From positions 1 to 64,000 of the forward strand of contig NZ_JABUNR010000015.1 in NCBI RefSeq assembly GCF_013343715.1: 64,000 nt of DNA, in the 5' to 3' direction. The number at the start of each line of letters is the position of its first letter. The stretch's first letter is position 1. Shown one piece after another: positions 23,232 to 32,524 of this stretch. This DNA is from Mesobacillus harenae (GTDB lineage Bacteria > Bacillota > Bacilli > Bacillales > Cytobacillaceae). The position numbers and the translations under genes were made by a program. The notes under the pieces were generated by a model, which was given only the letters and a program-made list of their open reading frames with translations, searched no databases and had not been told where the DNA came from.

Positions 23232-24235
23232 TGATTGAGGATTTATTATACTCGAGCCCGGGCTGGACGAATGTCGGGATCTTCTTCCTGCTAGGTGCCG
23301 CACTGCTGATGGTTGTTTTAGGCTTTGTAACATATGCAATCCTTGCAGAACGGAAGGTTATGGGATTCATGCAGCTGCGCCATGGACCAAACCAGGTCGG
23401 CGGCCGCTGGGGTTTGCTGCAAACAGTAGCTGACGTTTTAAAGCTTCTTTTAAAAGAAGACACGATCCCTAAACTAGCTGACAGGCCGCTGTTCATTTTA
23501 GCTCCGATCATTGCCTTTGCACCAGCTTTTATGGTGCTGGCAACGATCCCGTTTACGGATCGGTTTCAGTTCGCTGACATAGGAGTCGGCCTGCTCTATT
23601 ATATTGCTATTTCCGGGTTAACGACGATCGGGATCGTCACAGGCGGCTGGGCATCAAACAACAAGTACGCACTCCTCGGGGGAATGCGTGCCGCGGCTCA
23701 GATGGTCTCCTATGAAATCCCGCTCGTTATGTCGGTTGTAGGAGTTATTCTTCTAGCTGGAAGCTTAAACTTAAATGAGATTGTTGAGGCTCAGCGGAGC
23801 GGATGGTTTATTATCCTGCAGCCAATCGGATTTATAGTCTTTTTAATTGCATCTGTAGCTGAACTGAACCGGGCGCCGTTTGACTTGCCTGAAGCCGAAT
23901 CTGAATTGGTCGCTGGCTTCCATGTTGAGTACTCAGGTTTTCGCTGGGCGTTCTTCATGCTTGCGGAATATGTGTATTTCTTCGCGATGGCCTCATTAAC
24001 AACCGTTTTATTCCTGGGAGGCTGGCTGCCGCTGCCGTTCCTTGGCTTTATACCAGGTGCTGTCTGGTTTGCACTCAAATTCAGTCTTGTGATCTTTATC
24101 CTGATCTGGTTCCGTGTAACGTTCCCGCGTATCCGTGCCGATCAATTAATGGAGTTTGGCTGGAAGGTGCTCCTGCCTGTCGCACTTGCTAACATTTTTA
24201 TAACAGCAATTGTAAAACAATTATTCTTTATGTAA
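23231..24235 (+). CDS. nuoH: NADH-quinone oxidoreductase subunit H
   Basis: 334-residue membrane subunit with about eight helices that connects the quinone cavity to the antiporter arm. Conserved motifs ERKVMGFMQLRHGPN (about 37-51) and LNRAPFDLPEAESELV (about 213-228) are intact. The start ATG shares one base with the nuoD stop, so translation is coupled. Confidence 0.95.
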   Translation: MIEDLLYSSPGWTNVGIFFLLGAALLMVVLGFVTYAILAERKVMGFMQLRHGPNQVGGRWGLLQTVADVLKLLLKEDTIPKLADRPLFILAPIIAFAPAFMVLATIPFTDRFQFADIGVGLLYYIAISGLTTIGIVTGGWASNNKYALLGGMRAAAQMVSYEIPLVMSVVGVILLAGSLNLNEIVEAQRSGWFIILQPIGFIVFLIASVAELNRAPFDLPEAESELVAGFHVEYSGFRWAFFMLAEYVYFFAMASLTTVLFLGGWLPLPFLGFIPGAVWFALKFSLVIFILIWFRVTFPRIRADQLMEFGWKVLLPVALANIFITAIVKQLFFM

Positions 24236-24268
24236 CGTTTTTCATTTTAAAAACAAGGGGTGAAAAGC

Positions 24269-24688
24269 ATGCTTGGACTCGCAAAAGGATTATCATATAC
24301 CCTTAAAAATCTGACCCGCAAAAAGGTAACATACGATTACCCAAACGAACCGCTTCCACTTCCGGACCGGTTTCGCGGCATTCAGAAGTTTTACCCGGAA
24401 AAATGCATCGTCTGCAACCAGTGCGCTAACATCTGTCCGACAGACTGCATTCAGCTGACCGGCAAAAAACACCCGGACCCAGCCAAAAAGGGAAAAATCA
24501 TTGATACGTACGATATCAACTTTGAAATCTGCATCCTTTGTGACTTATGCACGGAGGTTTGTCCGACAGAAGCAATTATTATGACAAACAACTTCGAGCT
24601 GGCAGAATACAGCCGGGATAACTTGTTTAAAAATCTCGAGTGGCTGGATGAAAATGATGAGAATATACGGAAGGTGAATAAAGCATGA
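24269..24688 (+). CDS. nuoI: NADH-quinone oxidoreductase subunit I
   Basis: 139-residue ferredoxin-like subunit holding clusters N6a and N6b. Two [4Fe-4S] motifs are complete: CIVCNQCANICPTDC and CILCDLCTEVCPTEA. The ATG at 24269 is chosen because AAGGGG (24255-24260) is correctly spaced; the GTG at 24260 is part of that site. The stop overlaps nuoJ. In a complex without NuoEFG this subunit is the likely electron entry point (inference). Confidence 0.95.
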   Translation: MLGLAKGLSYTLKNLTRKKVTYDYPNEPLPLPDRFRGIQKFYPEKCIVCNQCANICPTDCIQLTGKKHPDPAKKGKIIDTYDINFEICILCDLCTEVCPTEAIIMTNNFELAEYSRDNLFKNLEWLDENDENIRKVNKA

Positions 24689-25212
24689 TGTTAACGGGCG
24701 AATTTATTGCGTTTATGGCACTTGCTTTAGTGGCAATTATCGGCGGCGTGCTGTTAATCAACCTCACCAAAGTCATTCATATGGTTGTCGCGCTTGTGTT
24801 TACGTTTGTCAGCATTGCCGGCATATTTGTGATTCTGTCTGCCGAATTTATTGCAGCCGTACAAATCCTTATTTATTCAGGTGCAATCACGATTATCATG
24901 CTATTTGGCATCATGCTGACTCGCCATGATGATACAAGTGAGCCAATAACAGGGAAGTGGCGAAAGCTATTCCTCTTGCTGGGCGTTCTTGGCTTCGGTG
25001 TTGCGGTTTATATCGGAATCTACAATCTGGATATTCCACAAGCCGCTAATACTCTCCATGTAGACAACACGGAGCAAATTGGGATCTCTCTTTATTCCCA
25101 CTTTATTATTCCGTTTGAGTTAACATCTGTCCTGCTGCTTGTTGCATTGATCGGGGCGATCGTCCTGGCCAAAAAAGACGAGGATGATGAGAAGGAGGCG
25201 GAGAAGGAATGA
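24685..25212 (+). CDS. nuoJ: NADH-quinone oxidoreductase subunit J
   Basis: 175-residue membrane subunit with five helices, including the conserved [20 protein letters not shown] segment. The C-terminus is short and acidic ([11 protein letters not shown]). It overlaps nuoI and nuoK by four bases each. Confidence 0.93.
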   Translation: MMLTGEFIAFMALALVAIIGGVLLINLTKVIHMVVALVFTFVSIAGIFVILSAEFIAAVQILIYSGAITIIMLFGIMLTRHDDTSEPITGKWRKLFLLLGVLGFGVAVYIGIYNLDIPQAANTLHVDNTEQIGISLYSHFIIPFELTSVLLLVALIGAIVLAKKDEDDEKEAEKE

Positions 25213-25523
25213 GTTCAGTACCCATTTCAGCCTTCCTGGCACTTGCATTAATCTTGTTTTGTATCGGTCTATACGGAGCCCTGACTAAACGGAACACGGT
25301 TATCGTCCTCATCTCGATCGAGCTGATGCTCAATGCGGTGAACATTAATCTGGTGACATTCAGTAAATACGGAGTGGCTCCGGCCATAACCGGACAGGTA
25401 TTTGCCTTGTTCGTGATCACTGTAGCAGCAGCTGAAGCAGCAGTCGGACTGGCGATTTTAATCGCTCTGTACCGTAACCGAAAAACCGTCAACATTGATG
25501 AAATGGACCAGCTGCAAGGCTAG
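25209..25523 (+). CDS. nuoK: NADH-quinone oxidoreductase subunit K
   Basis: 104-residue membrane subunit with three helices. Conserved membrane glutamates are in [14 protein letters not shown] and [11 protein letters not shown], part of the proton-translocating chain. It overlaps nuoJ by four bases. A 190-bp gap follows before nuoL. Confidence 0.94.
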   Translation: MSSVPISAFLALALILFCIGLYGALTKRNTVIVLISIELMLNAVNINLVTFSKYGVAPAITGQVFALFVITVAAAEAAVGLAILIALYRNRKTVNIDEMDQLQG

Positions 25524-25624
25524 CGGATAAACTGGCTATGAATCAAGCCAGCATGATTGTTAGCTGAATGATCTTAAAAAATTGGACGTCTCACAGACTG
25601 TATGAATCGTAAATGAATGGCTGC

Positions 25625-25640
25625 CCCGCCAAAGGGCGGG
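25625..25640 (+). other. GC-rich hairpin between nuoK and nuoL
   Basis: CCCGCC (25625-25630) and GGCGGG (25635-25640) around AAAG, in the only sizeable gap inside the operon. There is no T-run after it. It may be a processing or attenuation point between the first eight genes and LMN. Confidence 0.35.
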
Positions 25641-25710
25641 CCTCAATATGACGCGCATAATCTAAAAATAGAAAGACAACAAGCGCGTTCAAAAAAAGGG
25701 GATTGTGATA

Positions 25711-27579
25711 TTGATGGAGAATGCATGGCTCATTCCGCTTTTCCCGCTTTTATCATTTTTAGTCCTCCTGTTATTCGGCAGAAAGCTTAAAATAGCCAGC
25801 GCGTATGTAGGGATTATCCTGGTGCTAGTATCGTTCGTTTACTCAGTTATCGTACTGTTTGAACGATTCACCGCGCCAACCCACAAGGCTGAAGCTGTCT
25901 GGCTGTCAATAGGAGAACTGCAATTGACCGCGGGCTTTGAAGTAAATCAGTTAAATGCCTTAATGCTGGTACTTGTTTCGCTTGTCAGCTTACTAGTACA
26001 TATTTATTCAAAAGGATATATGGACGGCGATGAACGCTTCCCGGTTTTTTATGCGTACCTTGGCCTGTTTACCTTCTCAATGCTCGGATTGGTCATGTCG
26101 CCCAACCTGCTGCAAACGTATATCTTCTGGGAACTTGTCGGTGTCGGCTCCTTCCTATTAATCGGCTTTTATTTTTACAAAGAAAGTGCGAAGCAGGCTG
26201 CCAAAAAGGCATTTATCATGACCCGGATTGGCGATGTCGGACTGTTTATCGGAATGATTCTATTATTCTGGCAAACGGGCAGTTTTGAGTATGATGAAAT
26301 TTTCGCTGCTGTTGGGCAGGGAGAGGTTTCAGAGAAATGGATCACCTTAACAGCAATTCTGATCTTTATCGGCGCAATTGGTAAGTCGGGCCAGTTCCCG
26401 CTTCATACATGGCTTCCGGATGCGATGGAAGGTCCAACACCCGTTTCCGCGTTAATCCACGCCGCCACAATGGTTGCTGCGGGTGTGTACCTTGTCGCTG
26501 CAACGTTTCCGCTGTTCGCTGCCAGTGAAACAGCTTTGATGACAGTAGCGGTGATTGGTGCAATAACGGCTATTTTTGCGGCCAGCATTGGTCTCGTTCA
26601 AACGGATATTAAGCGAGTCTTAGCTTTTTCAACGGTAAGTCAGCTCGGCTACATGATGCTGGCATTAGGTTCTGCAGGCTATGTGGCCGGCGTTTTCCAC
26701 CTGATGACTCATGCATTTTTTAAAGCCTTGCTGTTCCTTGCTGCTGGAAGCGTAATACATGCAGTTGTGACTCAGGATATTGAAAAAATGGGCGGATTAT
26801 GGAAAAAGCTTCGCTTCACAGGGCCGCTGTTTTTAATCGGAACACTGGCAATCAGCGGAGTCCCGTTGTTTTCAGGCTTCTTCAGTAAAGACGAAATTCT
26901 TATGGCCGCATGGGCGCATGGAAACTACGGTCTATTCTGGCTCGCAGTGATTGCTGCTTTCTTTACAGCCTTTTATATGTTCAGGTTATTCTTCATGGTG
27001 TTCTCGGGCGAATCCCGCAGCAAAATGGATAATGTCCATGAATCACCGGGTGTTATGATCGGACCAATGATTGTCCTAGGTGTACTTGCTGTAGTGGCTG
27101 GTTATGTGAATACCCCATGGTTTGGAGCATTCCTTGGTGACTGGCTGACAGAAGGGAATCCTGCCCTCGGACATGGACATGTCGAAGGACCTGCCTGGAT
27201 TATGTTTGTAGCAACAGCGGTCTCCCTGCTTGGTATTTTATTAGCCTGGCTCATGTACAGCAAGAAATCATTGGAACGTGACTGGCTGTCAAGCAGAGCG
27301 CCGATTAGCTATAACATTCTTGTAAATAAATACTTTATTGATGAGTTTTATAAACTATCATTTGTTTATGCAGCGAAAGCGATCAGTCTGTTCCTTAAAT
27401 TCATCGAAATCTTCCTTGTTGAAGGCATCATGAAAGCCATCGGCGGGATTACACAGGCGTTTGCGAACACAGGATCTAAGCTGCAGAACGGTCAGGTTCA
27501 GACTTATGGTACGGTTGCATTTGTCGGCCTTGCTGTTTTACTGGTCATCTTTGCGCTAACAGGGGGGTACTTACAATGA
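25711..27579 (+). CDS. nuoL: NADH-quinone oxidoreductase subunit L
   Basis: About 623-residue antiporter-like subunit at the distal end of the membrane arm, with about 16 helices and the long lateral helix at the C-terminus. Conserved charged residues occur in YIFWELVGVGSFLLIGF and GKSGQFPLHTWLPDAMEGPT. Start is ambiguous: TTG at 25711 or ATG at 25714 fit the AAGGGG at 25696-25701, while the GTG at 25705 is too close. It overlaps nuoM by four bases. Confidence 0.94.
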   Translation: MMENAWLIPLFPLLSFLVLLLFGRKLKIASAYVGIILVLVSFVYSVIVLFERFTAPTHKAEAVWLSIGELQLTAGFEVNQLNALMLVLVSLVSLLVHIYSKGYMDGDERFPVFYAYLGLFTFSMLGLVMSPNLLQTYIFWELVGVGSFLLIGFYFYKESAKQAAKKAFIMTRIGDVGLFIGMILLFWQTGSFEYDEIFAAVGQGEVSEKWITLTAILIFIGAIGKSGQFPLHTWLPDAMEGPTPVSALIHAATMVAAGVYLVAATFPLFAASETALMTVAVIGAITAIFAASIGLVQTDIKRVLAFSTVSQLGYMMLALGSAGYVAGVFHLMTHAFFKALLFLAAGSVIHAVVTQDIEKMGGLWKKLRFTGPLFLIGTLAISGVPLFSGFFSKDEILMAAWAHGNYGLFWLAVIAAFFTAFYMFRLFFMVFSGESRSKMDNVHESPGVMIGPMIVLGVLAVVAGYVNTPWFGAFLGDWLTEGNPALGHGHVEGPAWIMFVATAVSLLGILLAWLMYSKKSLERDWLSSRAPISYNILVNKYFIDEFYKLSFVYAAKAISLFLKFIEIFLVEGIMKAIGGITQAFANTGSKLQNGQVQTYGTVAFVGLAVLLVIFALTGGYLQ

Positions 27580-29096
27580 CATTTAGTTATTTTCTAACAT
27601 TCCTTGTATTCTCCCCGTTACTAGGTATTATTGTTCTGGCGTTCATGCCTAGAACAAATGAAAAGGCGATAAAACTAGTTGGGTTTTTGGCTACCTTGCC
27701 GGCATTAATCCTGTCTCTGGCTGCCTACAATATGTATCATACTGGCACGGACCTTGCTGAATTTACGGAACGGGTTCGCTGGATTACCTTCGGCGACTTT
27801 GGCAGCGTAGATGAAAATTTATTTACCGTATTTTACGAGCTTGGCATCGATGGGTTTGCCCTCGTAATGCTTGTTCTGACGGCTGTCATTTCAACGTTGG
27901 CTGCACTTGCTTCCTTTCATATTAAAAAGGAATGGAAGGGCTACTACATGCTGTTCCTGCTCCTTGTCATTGGGATGCTCGGCGTGTTTACAGCTCAAAA
28001 CCTTATTTTATTCTTTATCTTTTTTGAAGTGACGTTAATCCCGATGTTTTTCTTGATCGGTAAGTGGGGCTTTTTTGAAAAAGAAAAAGCAGCCTACAGC
28101 TTTTTAATTTATAACGGCCTTGGCTCCGCGATTTTATTGATCGTCATTGTTCTGTTGTTTGCCCGAACGGGAACGACGAACATTGATGCGCTCAGATTCT
28201 TAATGAATACGCCGGATGCCCCGCTGGTCACGCCGATTTCTGATTCATTAAAAATGGGGCTTCTGATTGCACTGCTTGTTGCGTTTGGCATCAAGCTGCC
28301 TATCTTCCCGCTGCACAGCTGGATGCTGCGCGTTCACGTGGAGGCACCGCCATCCATCGTCATGCTGCATTCAGGAATTTTGTTAAAAATCGGTGCGTTC
28401 GGGATAATCCGTTTTGGAATGGGCATCTTCCCGGAACAATTTACCGACCTTGCCTTCGTGCTCGCTGCTCTTGGGGTAGTGAACCTGCTGTATGGTGCGT
28501 TTCTTGCGTTTATCCAGGATGATTTTAAAATGGTGCTTGCCTATTCCTCTATTTCCCATATGGGAATCGTTTTAATCGGCTTAGGCGCATTAAATGAAGC
28601 CGGAATTCAAGGGGCGATTTTTCAGGTAGTCTCACACGGCTTAATTTCAGCCCTCATGTTCTTCCTTGTCGGAGTCATGTACGAGCGGACACATACATCA
28701 CATCTCTCCAATCTGGGGGGCCTTGCAAAGGGGATGCCGATCGCAGCTGGGTTTCTTCTTGCCGGAGCGATGGCGTCACTTGGACTGCCGGGCATGTCGG
28801 GATTTGTAAGTGAATTTATGGCCTTCCTGGGGCTGTTTAGAGAATGGCCGATATTAGCAGCGGTTGGAACGCTCGGAATTATTATGACTGCGGTCTATCT
28901 GCTTCGTGCAGTTCTGGCGATTACGTTTGGCAGAGCCGATCGCGAATTTGACGGGTTGACCGATATTCGCACGTTTGAATGGGCACCAGTATTAGTATTA
29001 ATGGGGTTAATTGTCTTGATCGGGGTCTATCCGGCCGTGCTCAGCCAGCCTCTTCAAGCAACTATAGAAACAATCATGCTGGGGATAGGAGGTTGA
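27576..29096 (+). CDS. nuoM: NADH-quinone oxidoreductase subunit M
   Basis: 506-residue antiporter-like subunit with about 14 helices and a proton channel. The conserved FFIFFEVTLIPMFFLIGKWG and KLPIFPLHSWMLRVHVEAP motifs carry the key Glu and Lys. It overlaps nuoL by four bases, and nuoN follows after 6 bp. Confidence 0.95.
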   Translation: MTFSYFLTFLVFSPLLGIIVLAFMPRTNEKAIKLVGFLATLPALILSLAAYNMYHTGTDLAEFTERVRWITFGDFGSVDENLFTVFYELGIDGFALVMLVLTAVISTLAALASFHIKKEWKGYYMLFLLLVIGMLGVFTAQNLILFFIFFEVTLIPMFFLIGKWGFFEKEKAAYSFLIYNGLGSAILLIVIVLLFARTGTTNIDALRFLMNTPDAPLVTPISDSLKMGLLIALLVAFGIKLPIFPLHSWMLRVHVEAPPSIVMLHSGILLKIGAFGIIRFGMGIFPEQFTDLAFVLAALGVVNLLYGAFLAFIQDDFKMVLAYSSISHMGIVLIGLGALNEAGIQGAIFQVVSHGLISALMFFLVGVMYERTHTSHLSNLGGLAKGMPIAAGFLLAGAMASLGLPGMSGFVSEFMAFLGLFREWPILAAVGTLGIIMTAVYLLRAVLAITFGRADREFDGLTDIRTFEWAPVLVLMGLIVLIGVYPAVLSQPLQATIETIMLGIGG

Positions 29097-29102
29097 TGAA
29101 CG

Positions 29103-30623
29103 ATGGATTTAGAAACATTGCTATCATATGAATGGGGAACGATGGCGCCGGAGTTTATCATCCTTGGTGTTGCCACGGCACTTTCCCTGCTTGATTTATT
29201 TATGCCGAAAAAAGTGGACCGCCGGATTTTAGGCTGGTTAGGTTTTACAGGTATCCTGGCCGCAATAGTTGCGTTAGTCAGCTTAATCGGGCATGATACA
29301 ACATCCATTTTATTTGATACATTTCGCTTAGACGGTTTTGCAAAAGCCTTCAAGCTGATCCTGTTAGCTGGCGCCGCCTTGGTGCTGCTGCTGGCGATTG
29401 ATTACGAGCCGAAGGAAGGCATGAAAGAATACAGAGGAGAATTCTTCTATCTGTTCCTCACAGCCTTGCTTGGCGCTATGATGATGTCTTCAAGCGGTGA
29501 CTTGATTACCTTATTTATCGGGCTGGAGCTTCTATCGCTTTCTTCTTATATTCTTGCCGGAATGCGGAAGAAAAACCTGCAGTCCAATGAATCAGCAATG
29601 AAGTACGTAATCAACGGAGGCATATCAACCGCAATTACCTTGTTCGGTATGAGCTATGTATATGGTCTTACAGGCACCACCAATTTAAAAGAAATGAGTC
29701 TGATCCTCGGTAATATTGCCGATCCTCAGCATGTTTATATTTTAGGACTTGCATTCTTCCTAATCTTCATAGGATTAAGCTTTAAGATTGCTTCAGCGCC
29801 ATTCCATATGTGGGCGCCAGACGTTTACGAAGGAGCACCAACACCAGTAACGGCATTTCTGAGTGTAGTCTCCAAAACAGCTGGATTTGTGATTCTGCTC
29901 AGGCTGCTGCTGGCGATTTTTGCTAGTGTTCCGGTACAGGGAGACGGGGCAGAACCGTTGCCGCTGCTGCTTAGAATGCAGGATTATCTTGCCTTCCTGG
30001 CAGGAGCAACCATGATCATCGGCAACGTTATTGCCTTAAGGCAAAGAAACGTAAAGCGGCTGTTCGCTTACTCAAGCATAGCCCATGCAGGGTATATCCT
30101 TGTTGCGCTCACAACGATGTCTTACTTTATGTTTGATGCGATCTGGTTTTACCTGCTAGCCTATCTGTTTATGAATCTTGGCGCATTTGCTATTTTACAG
30201 CTGATCACTTCAAAAACAGGATCAGAAGATATCGGCCAGTTTGCCGGCCTGTATCAGCGTGCACCAGTTTTAGCAGTGGGAATGGGTATTTTCATCCTGT
30301 CTCTCGCAGGAATTCCTGGTACAGCCGGATTCATCGGCAAGCTGAACATCTTTATGGGTGCTCTTATCCGTGAGCCAGCCCATTTTGTCCTAGTCGGGAT
30401 TATGATTGTGATGACGGTCGTCTCTTATGTTTATTATTTCGGCCTGTTTACACAAATGTTCTTCCGCCCGGCAGCAGATGATAGTAAACTCAAACTGTCA
30501 CCTGGAATCACAACGGTAGTTGTAATCTGTGCTGCCGCAACGGTTCTATTCGGAATCATGCCAAACCTGGCATTGGATTTTTTTCACCAGAATTTTAACG
30601 GCTTCTCAGATTTCCTGCAATAA
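29103..30623 (+). CDS. nuoN: NADH-quinone oxidoreductase subunit N
   Basis: 506-residue antiporter-like subunit with about 14 helices; GLELLSLSSYILAG and KIASAPFHMWAPDVYEGAPT are the channel motifs. Last gene of the operon. No nuoE, F or G is present, so the complex has the 11-subunit form known from the B. cereus group. A GTGACAGGCACC palindrome with a T-run follows and should terminate the transcript. Confidence 0.95.
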   Translation: MDLETLLSYEWGTMAPEFIILGVATALSLLDLFMPKKVDRRILGWLGFTGILAAIVALVSLIGHDTTSILFDTFRLDGFAKAFKLILLAGAALVLLLAIDYEPKEGMKEYRGEFFYLFLTALLGAMMMSSSGDLITLFIGLELLSLSSYILAGMRKKNLQSNESAMKYVINGGISTAITLFGMSYVYGLTGTTNLKEMSLILGNIADPQHVYILGLAFFLIFIGLSFKIASAPFHMWAPDVYEGAPTPVTAFLSVVSKTAGFVILLRLLLAIFASVPVQGDGAEPLPLLLRMQDYLAFLAGATMIIGNVIALRQRNVKRLFAYSSIAHAGYILVALTTMSYFMFDAIWFYLLAYLFMNLGAFAILQLITSKTGSEDIGQFAGLYQRAPVLAVGMGIFILSLAGIPGTAGFIGKLNIFMGALIREPAHFVLVGIMIVMTVVSYVYYFGLFTQMFFRPAADDSKLKLSPGITTVVVICAAATVLFGIMPNLALDFFHQNFNGFSDFLQ

Positions 30624-30667
30624 GTCAATCAAGTTTTGGGGAAAGCTAATTGACCTGCAGCGGTTAG

Positions 30668-30715
30668 GGTGACAGGCACCATCCAGTTTTCTGGAAGGTG
30701 CCTGTCACCTTTTTT
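30668..30715 (+). repeat. GTGACAGGCACC palindrome acting as nuo terminator
   Basis: GGTGACAGGCACCATCCAG (30668-30686) pairs with CTGGAAGGTGCCTGTCACC (30691-30709) with a single mismatch, loop TTTT, then six T. It is the same element as at 5915-5960 apart from the mismatch. Confidence 0.85.
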
Positions 30716-30750
30716 GTTTTTTTGAGATAAAAATTAATTTTAAAATATGA

Positions 30751-30945
30751 GTTGATTGGAGTGGAAGGCGTAAAGACTCCTCGAAAATGCTATCGCATTT
30801 CCTTCGTGCGTGGGCAAATTCGAGGATGCCCAATCAAAGTCCTGCGGGATCAGCTGGACAGGTGAGACCCCGGAAGAGCGAAGGCGATGAGGAGGCTCAC
30901 CGCCAGCCCCGCGGAAAGCGAAGCGCCAGGAACGGAAATCAACGG
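30751..30945. repeat. GC-rich Bacillaceae-type repeat, copy 2, with an internal insertion
   Basis: It shares GATTGGAG, TCCTGCGGGA, GTGAGACCCC, GAGGCTCACC, CCCCGCGGAAAGCG and GGAAATCAAC with the copy at 19450. Between GACTCC and TCCTGCGGGA it carries about 60 extra bases (about 30781-30839) containing two small inverted repeats (AAATGC/GCATTT and GGGCA/TGCCC). The remainder of the gap to ywzB, 30946-31191, shows nothing recognisable beyond the ywzB binding site. Confidence 0.65.
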
Positions 30946-31191
30946 CCTATTTTTATATCCAGTCCTTAATTAAAGAGGTTGCCCAAAAGTTTATACCTTT
31001 TAGGACCCTGTTTGTTCAATTAGAAAGGATATCGGGGCTGTTCGCTTGCGTTTTTCATGTGCATGAAACTTTTATTAACGAGATCCGTCTAATATAAGGG
31101 AAATAAATATTTAGTAATTATTTACAGCTTCCCTAAACCCAAGGACTTTGCTAAAATAAAGCAGTATGTGTTAAAGGAGGGAAAGACCTTG

Positions 31192-31425
31192 ATGGCAGAA
31201 TTTGGTTCACAGGCATTAATAAGCATAATGTCCCATCTAGTTTTTATTGGACTAGCATGGTGGGCTTTACAGGCTCTCAATTTTGAAAAAATGCTTCGTT
31301 CAAACCATGTACTGCAGGCTCGCGTCTTGTACATATTTACGACAGTTGCCCTCGGTTCAACGGTAAGTAACTTTTTCCTTGATTACCTGCAGTGGTCCCA
31401 GCAGCTGCCGCTCATCTTTGGCTAG
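31192..31425 (+). CDS. ywzB: DUF1146 family small membrane protein YwzB
   Basis: 77-residue protein with two membrane helices (about residues 8-28 and 42-62) and the family's ALISIMSHLVFIGLAWWALQ motif. Function is unknown. It is found beside the ATP synthase or murA region across Bacillales. Start: ATG at 31192, or TTG at 31189; AAAGGAGGG (31173-31181) fits either. Confidence 0.82.
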   Translation: MAEFGSQALISIMSHLVFIGLAWWALQALNFEKMLRSNHVLQARVLYIFTTVALGSTVSNFFLDYLQWSQQLPLIFG

Positions 31426-31748
31426 CCGCTTTTTAAAGAAGATCTGCATAGGATGCTATGGCACTTTGGATTCCCGTCATTTAGTCAAAAAACAACAATC
31501 TTTGCAAAAAACAGCGCTTGTTAATTATAAAAGATAGGTCTTCTTACATGTAGCCAAACGGCAAGTTCTTAAGTAAAATTCATTTGTTGTGTTTTTTAGA
31601 AAAAGAACTATACGGTTCATTACGTGATACACTAGGATCAGTTGGTATGAAAGATGGATCAGTCAATTAATTGTCTAAAAGTGACGACAATTCCCAAGTA
31701 TGCTCTGCGCTCCCCTGGTAAGAATGGTAATAAGGGGAGGCGTAACAG
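31426..31748. other. Intergenic region; hairpin masking the ywmB ribosome binding site
   Basis: No gene seen. At the downstream end CTCCCCT (31710-31716) is an exact complement of AGGGGAG (31733-31739), and the latter is the ywmB Shine-Dalgarno sequence. Folding would hide the binding site, which suggests control of ywmB translation. No riboswitch class that I recognise is present upstream. Confidence 0.45.
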
Positions 31749-32492
31749 ATGAAAAAAGCAATGCTTGTTTTATCAATAATTGGCACTATTGGTTTTATTG
31801 TGCTTCAACTCGGGAATAGGACAACTGTAGCCGATGCGGAAAAGGAATTGCAAACACTGGCCTCTGTTTTGCAAGACGAAGATATTTTGATCAACGATTG
31901 GTCTTTACATGCAAGGGAACAATTGGAAATAGAAAATCATGAGCAGGTACTCTCATCTTTAAATGAATTAAAACTAGCCTTGCCCAATTGGGAATGGACG
32001 GTTACTAAAGATTCACAACAATGGAAAGCGCAGGCAATAAACAACACACCCCACTACCAAGAAAATATTAGCATCATTTCCACCCTCACAAATCACCACG
32101 CAGCTGCGTACGTAATGTATGAGGTCAAAGGGCAGTCATGGAATGATCATGTCGAATCCTTCTTGAACAAACAGGTGGAAAGCAGATTATTTGACATTTT
32201 CCGAGGAAATGTTACAACTTTTTCTTGTATCAAAGGTGAAATAAGTGATAAGATTGATACGGCTATAAGTAGCGATGCAAACCGCTTTCTAAGCGCATTT
32301 CAGGCGCATAAAATTGAAGCTTTAGAAGAGGAATCATTCATCTCTGTATCGGCATCTTCGCCAATGTTTTCTGCATCGATTGGCAGCAACTATAAAGACA
32401 TGAATTTACAACTTGGGTTAAGGAAAACCGAAGGATTGGGCGGAAAGACTACCATCGTAGTTGGCACACCAATCATAACGATTGAATATTAA
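31749..32492 (+). CDS. ywmB: YwmB family (DUF1779) exported protein
   Basis: 247-residue protein with an N-terminal signal or anchor helix (about residues 4-22) followed by a soluble domain. YwmB proteins have a TATA-binding-protein-like fold and no known biochemical role; the gene always sits next to murA in Bacillus. Start ATG at 31749, preceded by AAGGGGAGG, which lies in a potential hairpin. murA starts 32 bp later. Confidence 0.83.
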   Translation: MKKAMLVLSIIGTIGFIVLQLGNRTTVADAEKELQTLASVLQDEDILINDWSLHAREQLEIENHEQVLSSLNELKLALPNWEWTVTKDSQQWKAQAINNTPHYQENISIISTLTNHHAAAYVMYEVKGQSWNDHVESFLNKQVESRLFDIFRGNVTTFSCIKGEISDKIDTAISSDANRFLSAFQAHKIEALEEESFISVSASSPMFSASIGSNYKDMNLQLGLRKTEGLGGKTTIVVGTPIITIEY

Positions 32493-32524
32493 TATAGAGA
32501 AATTGGACGCGGAGGGGAATACAT

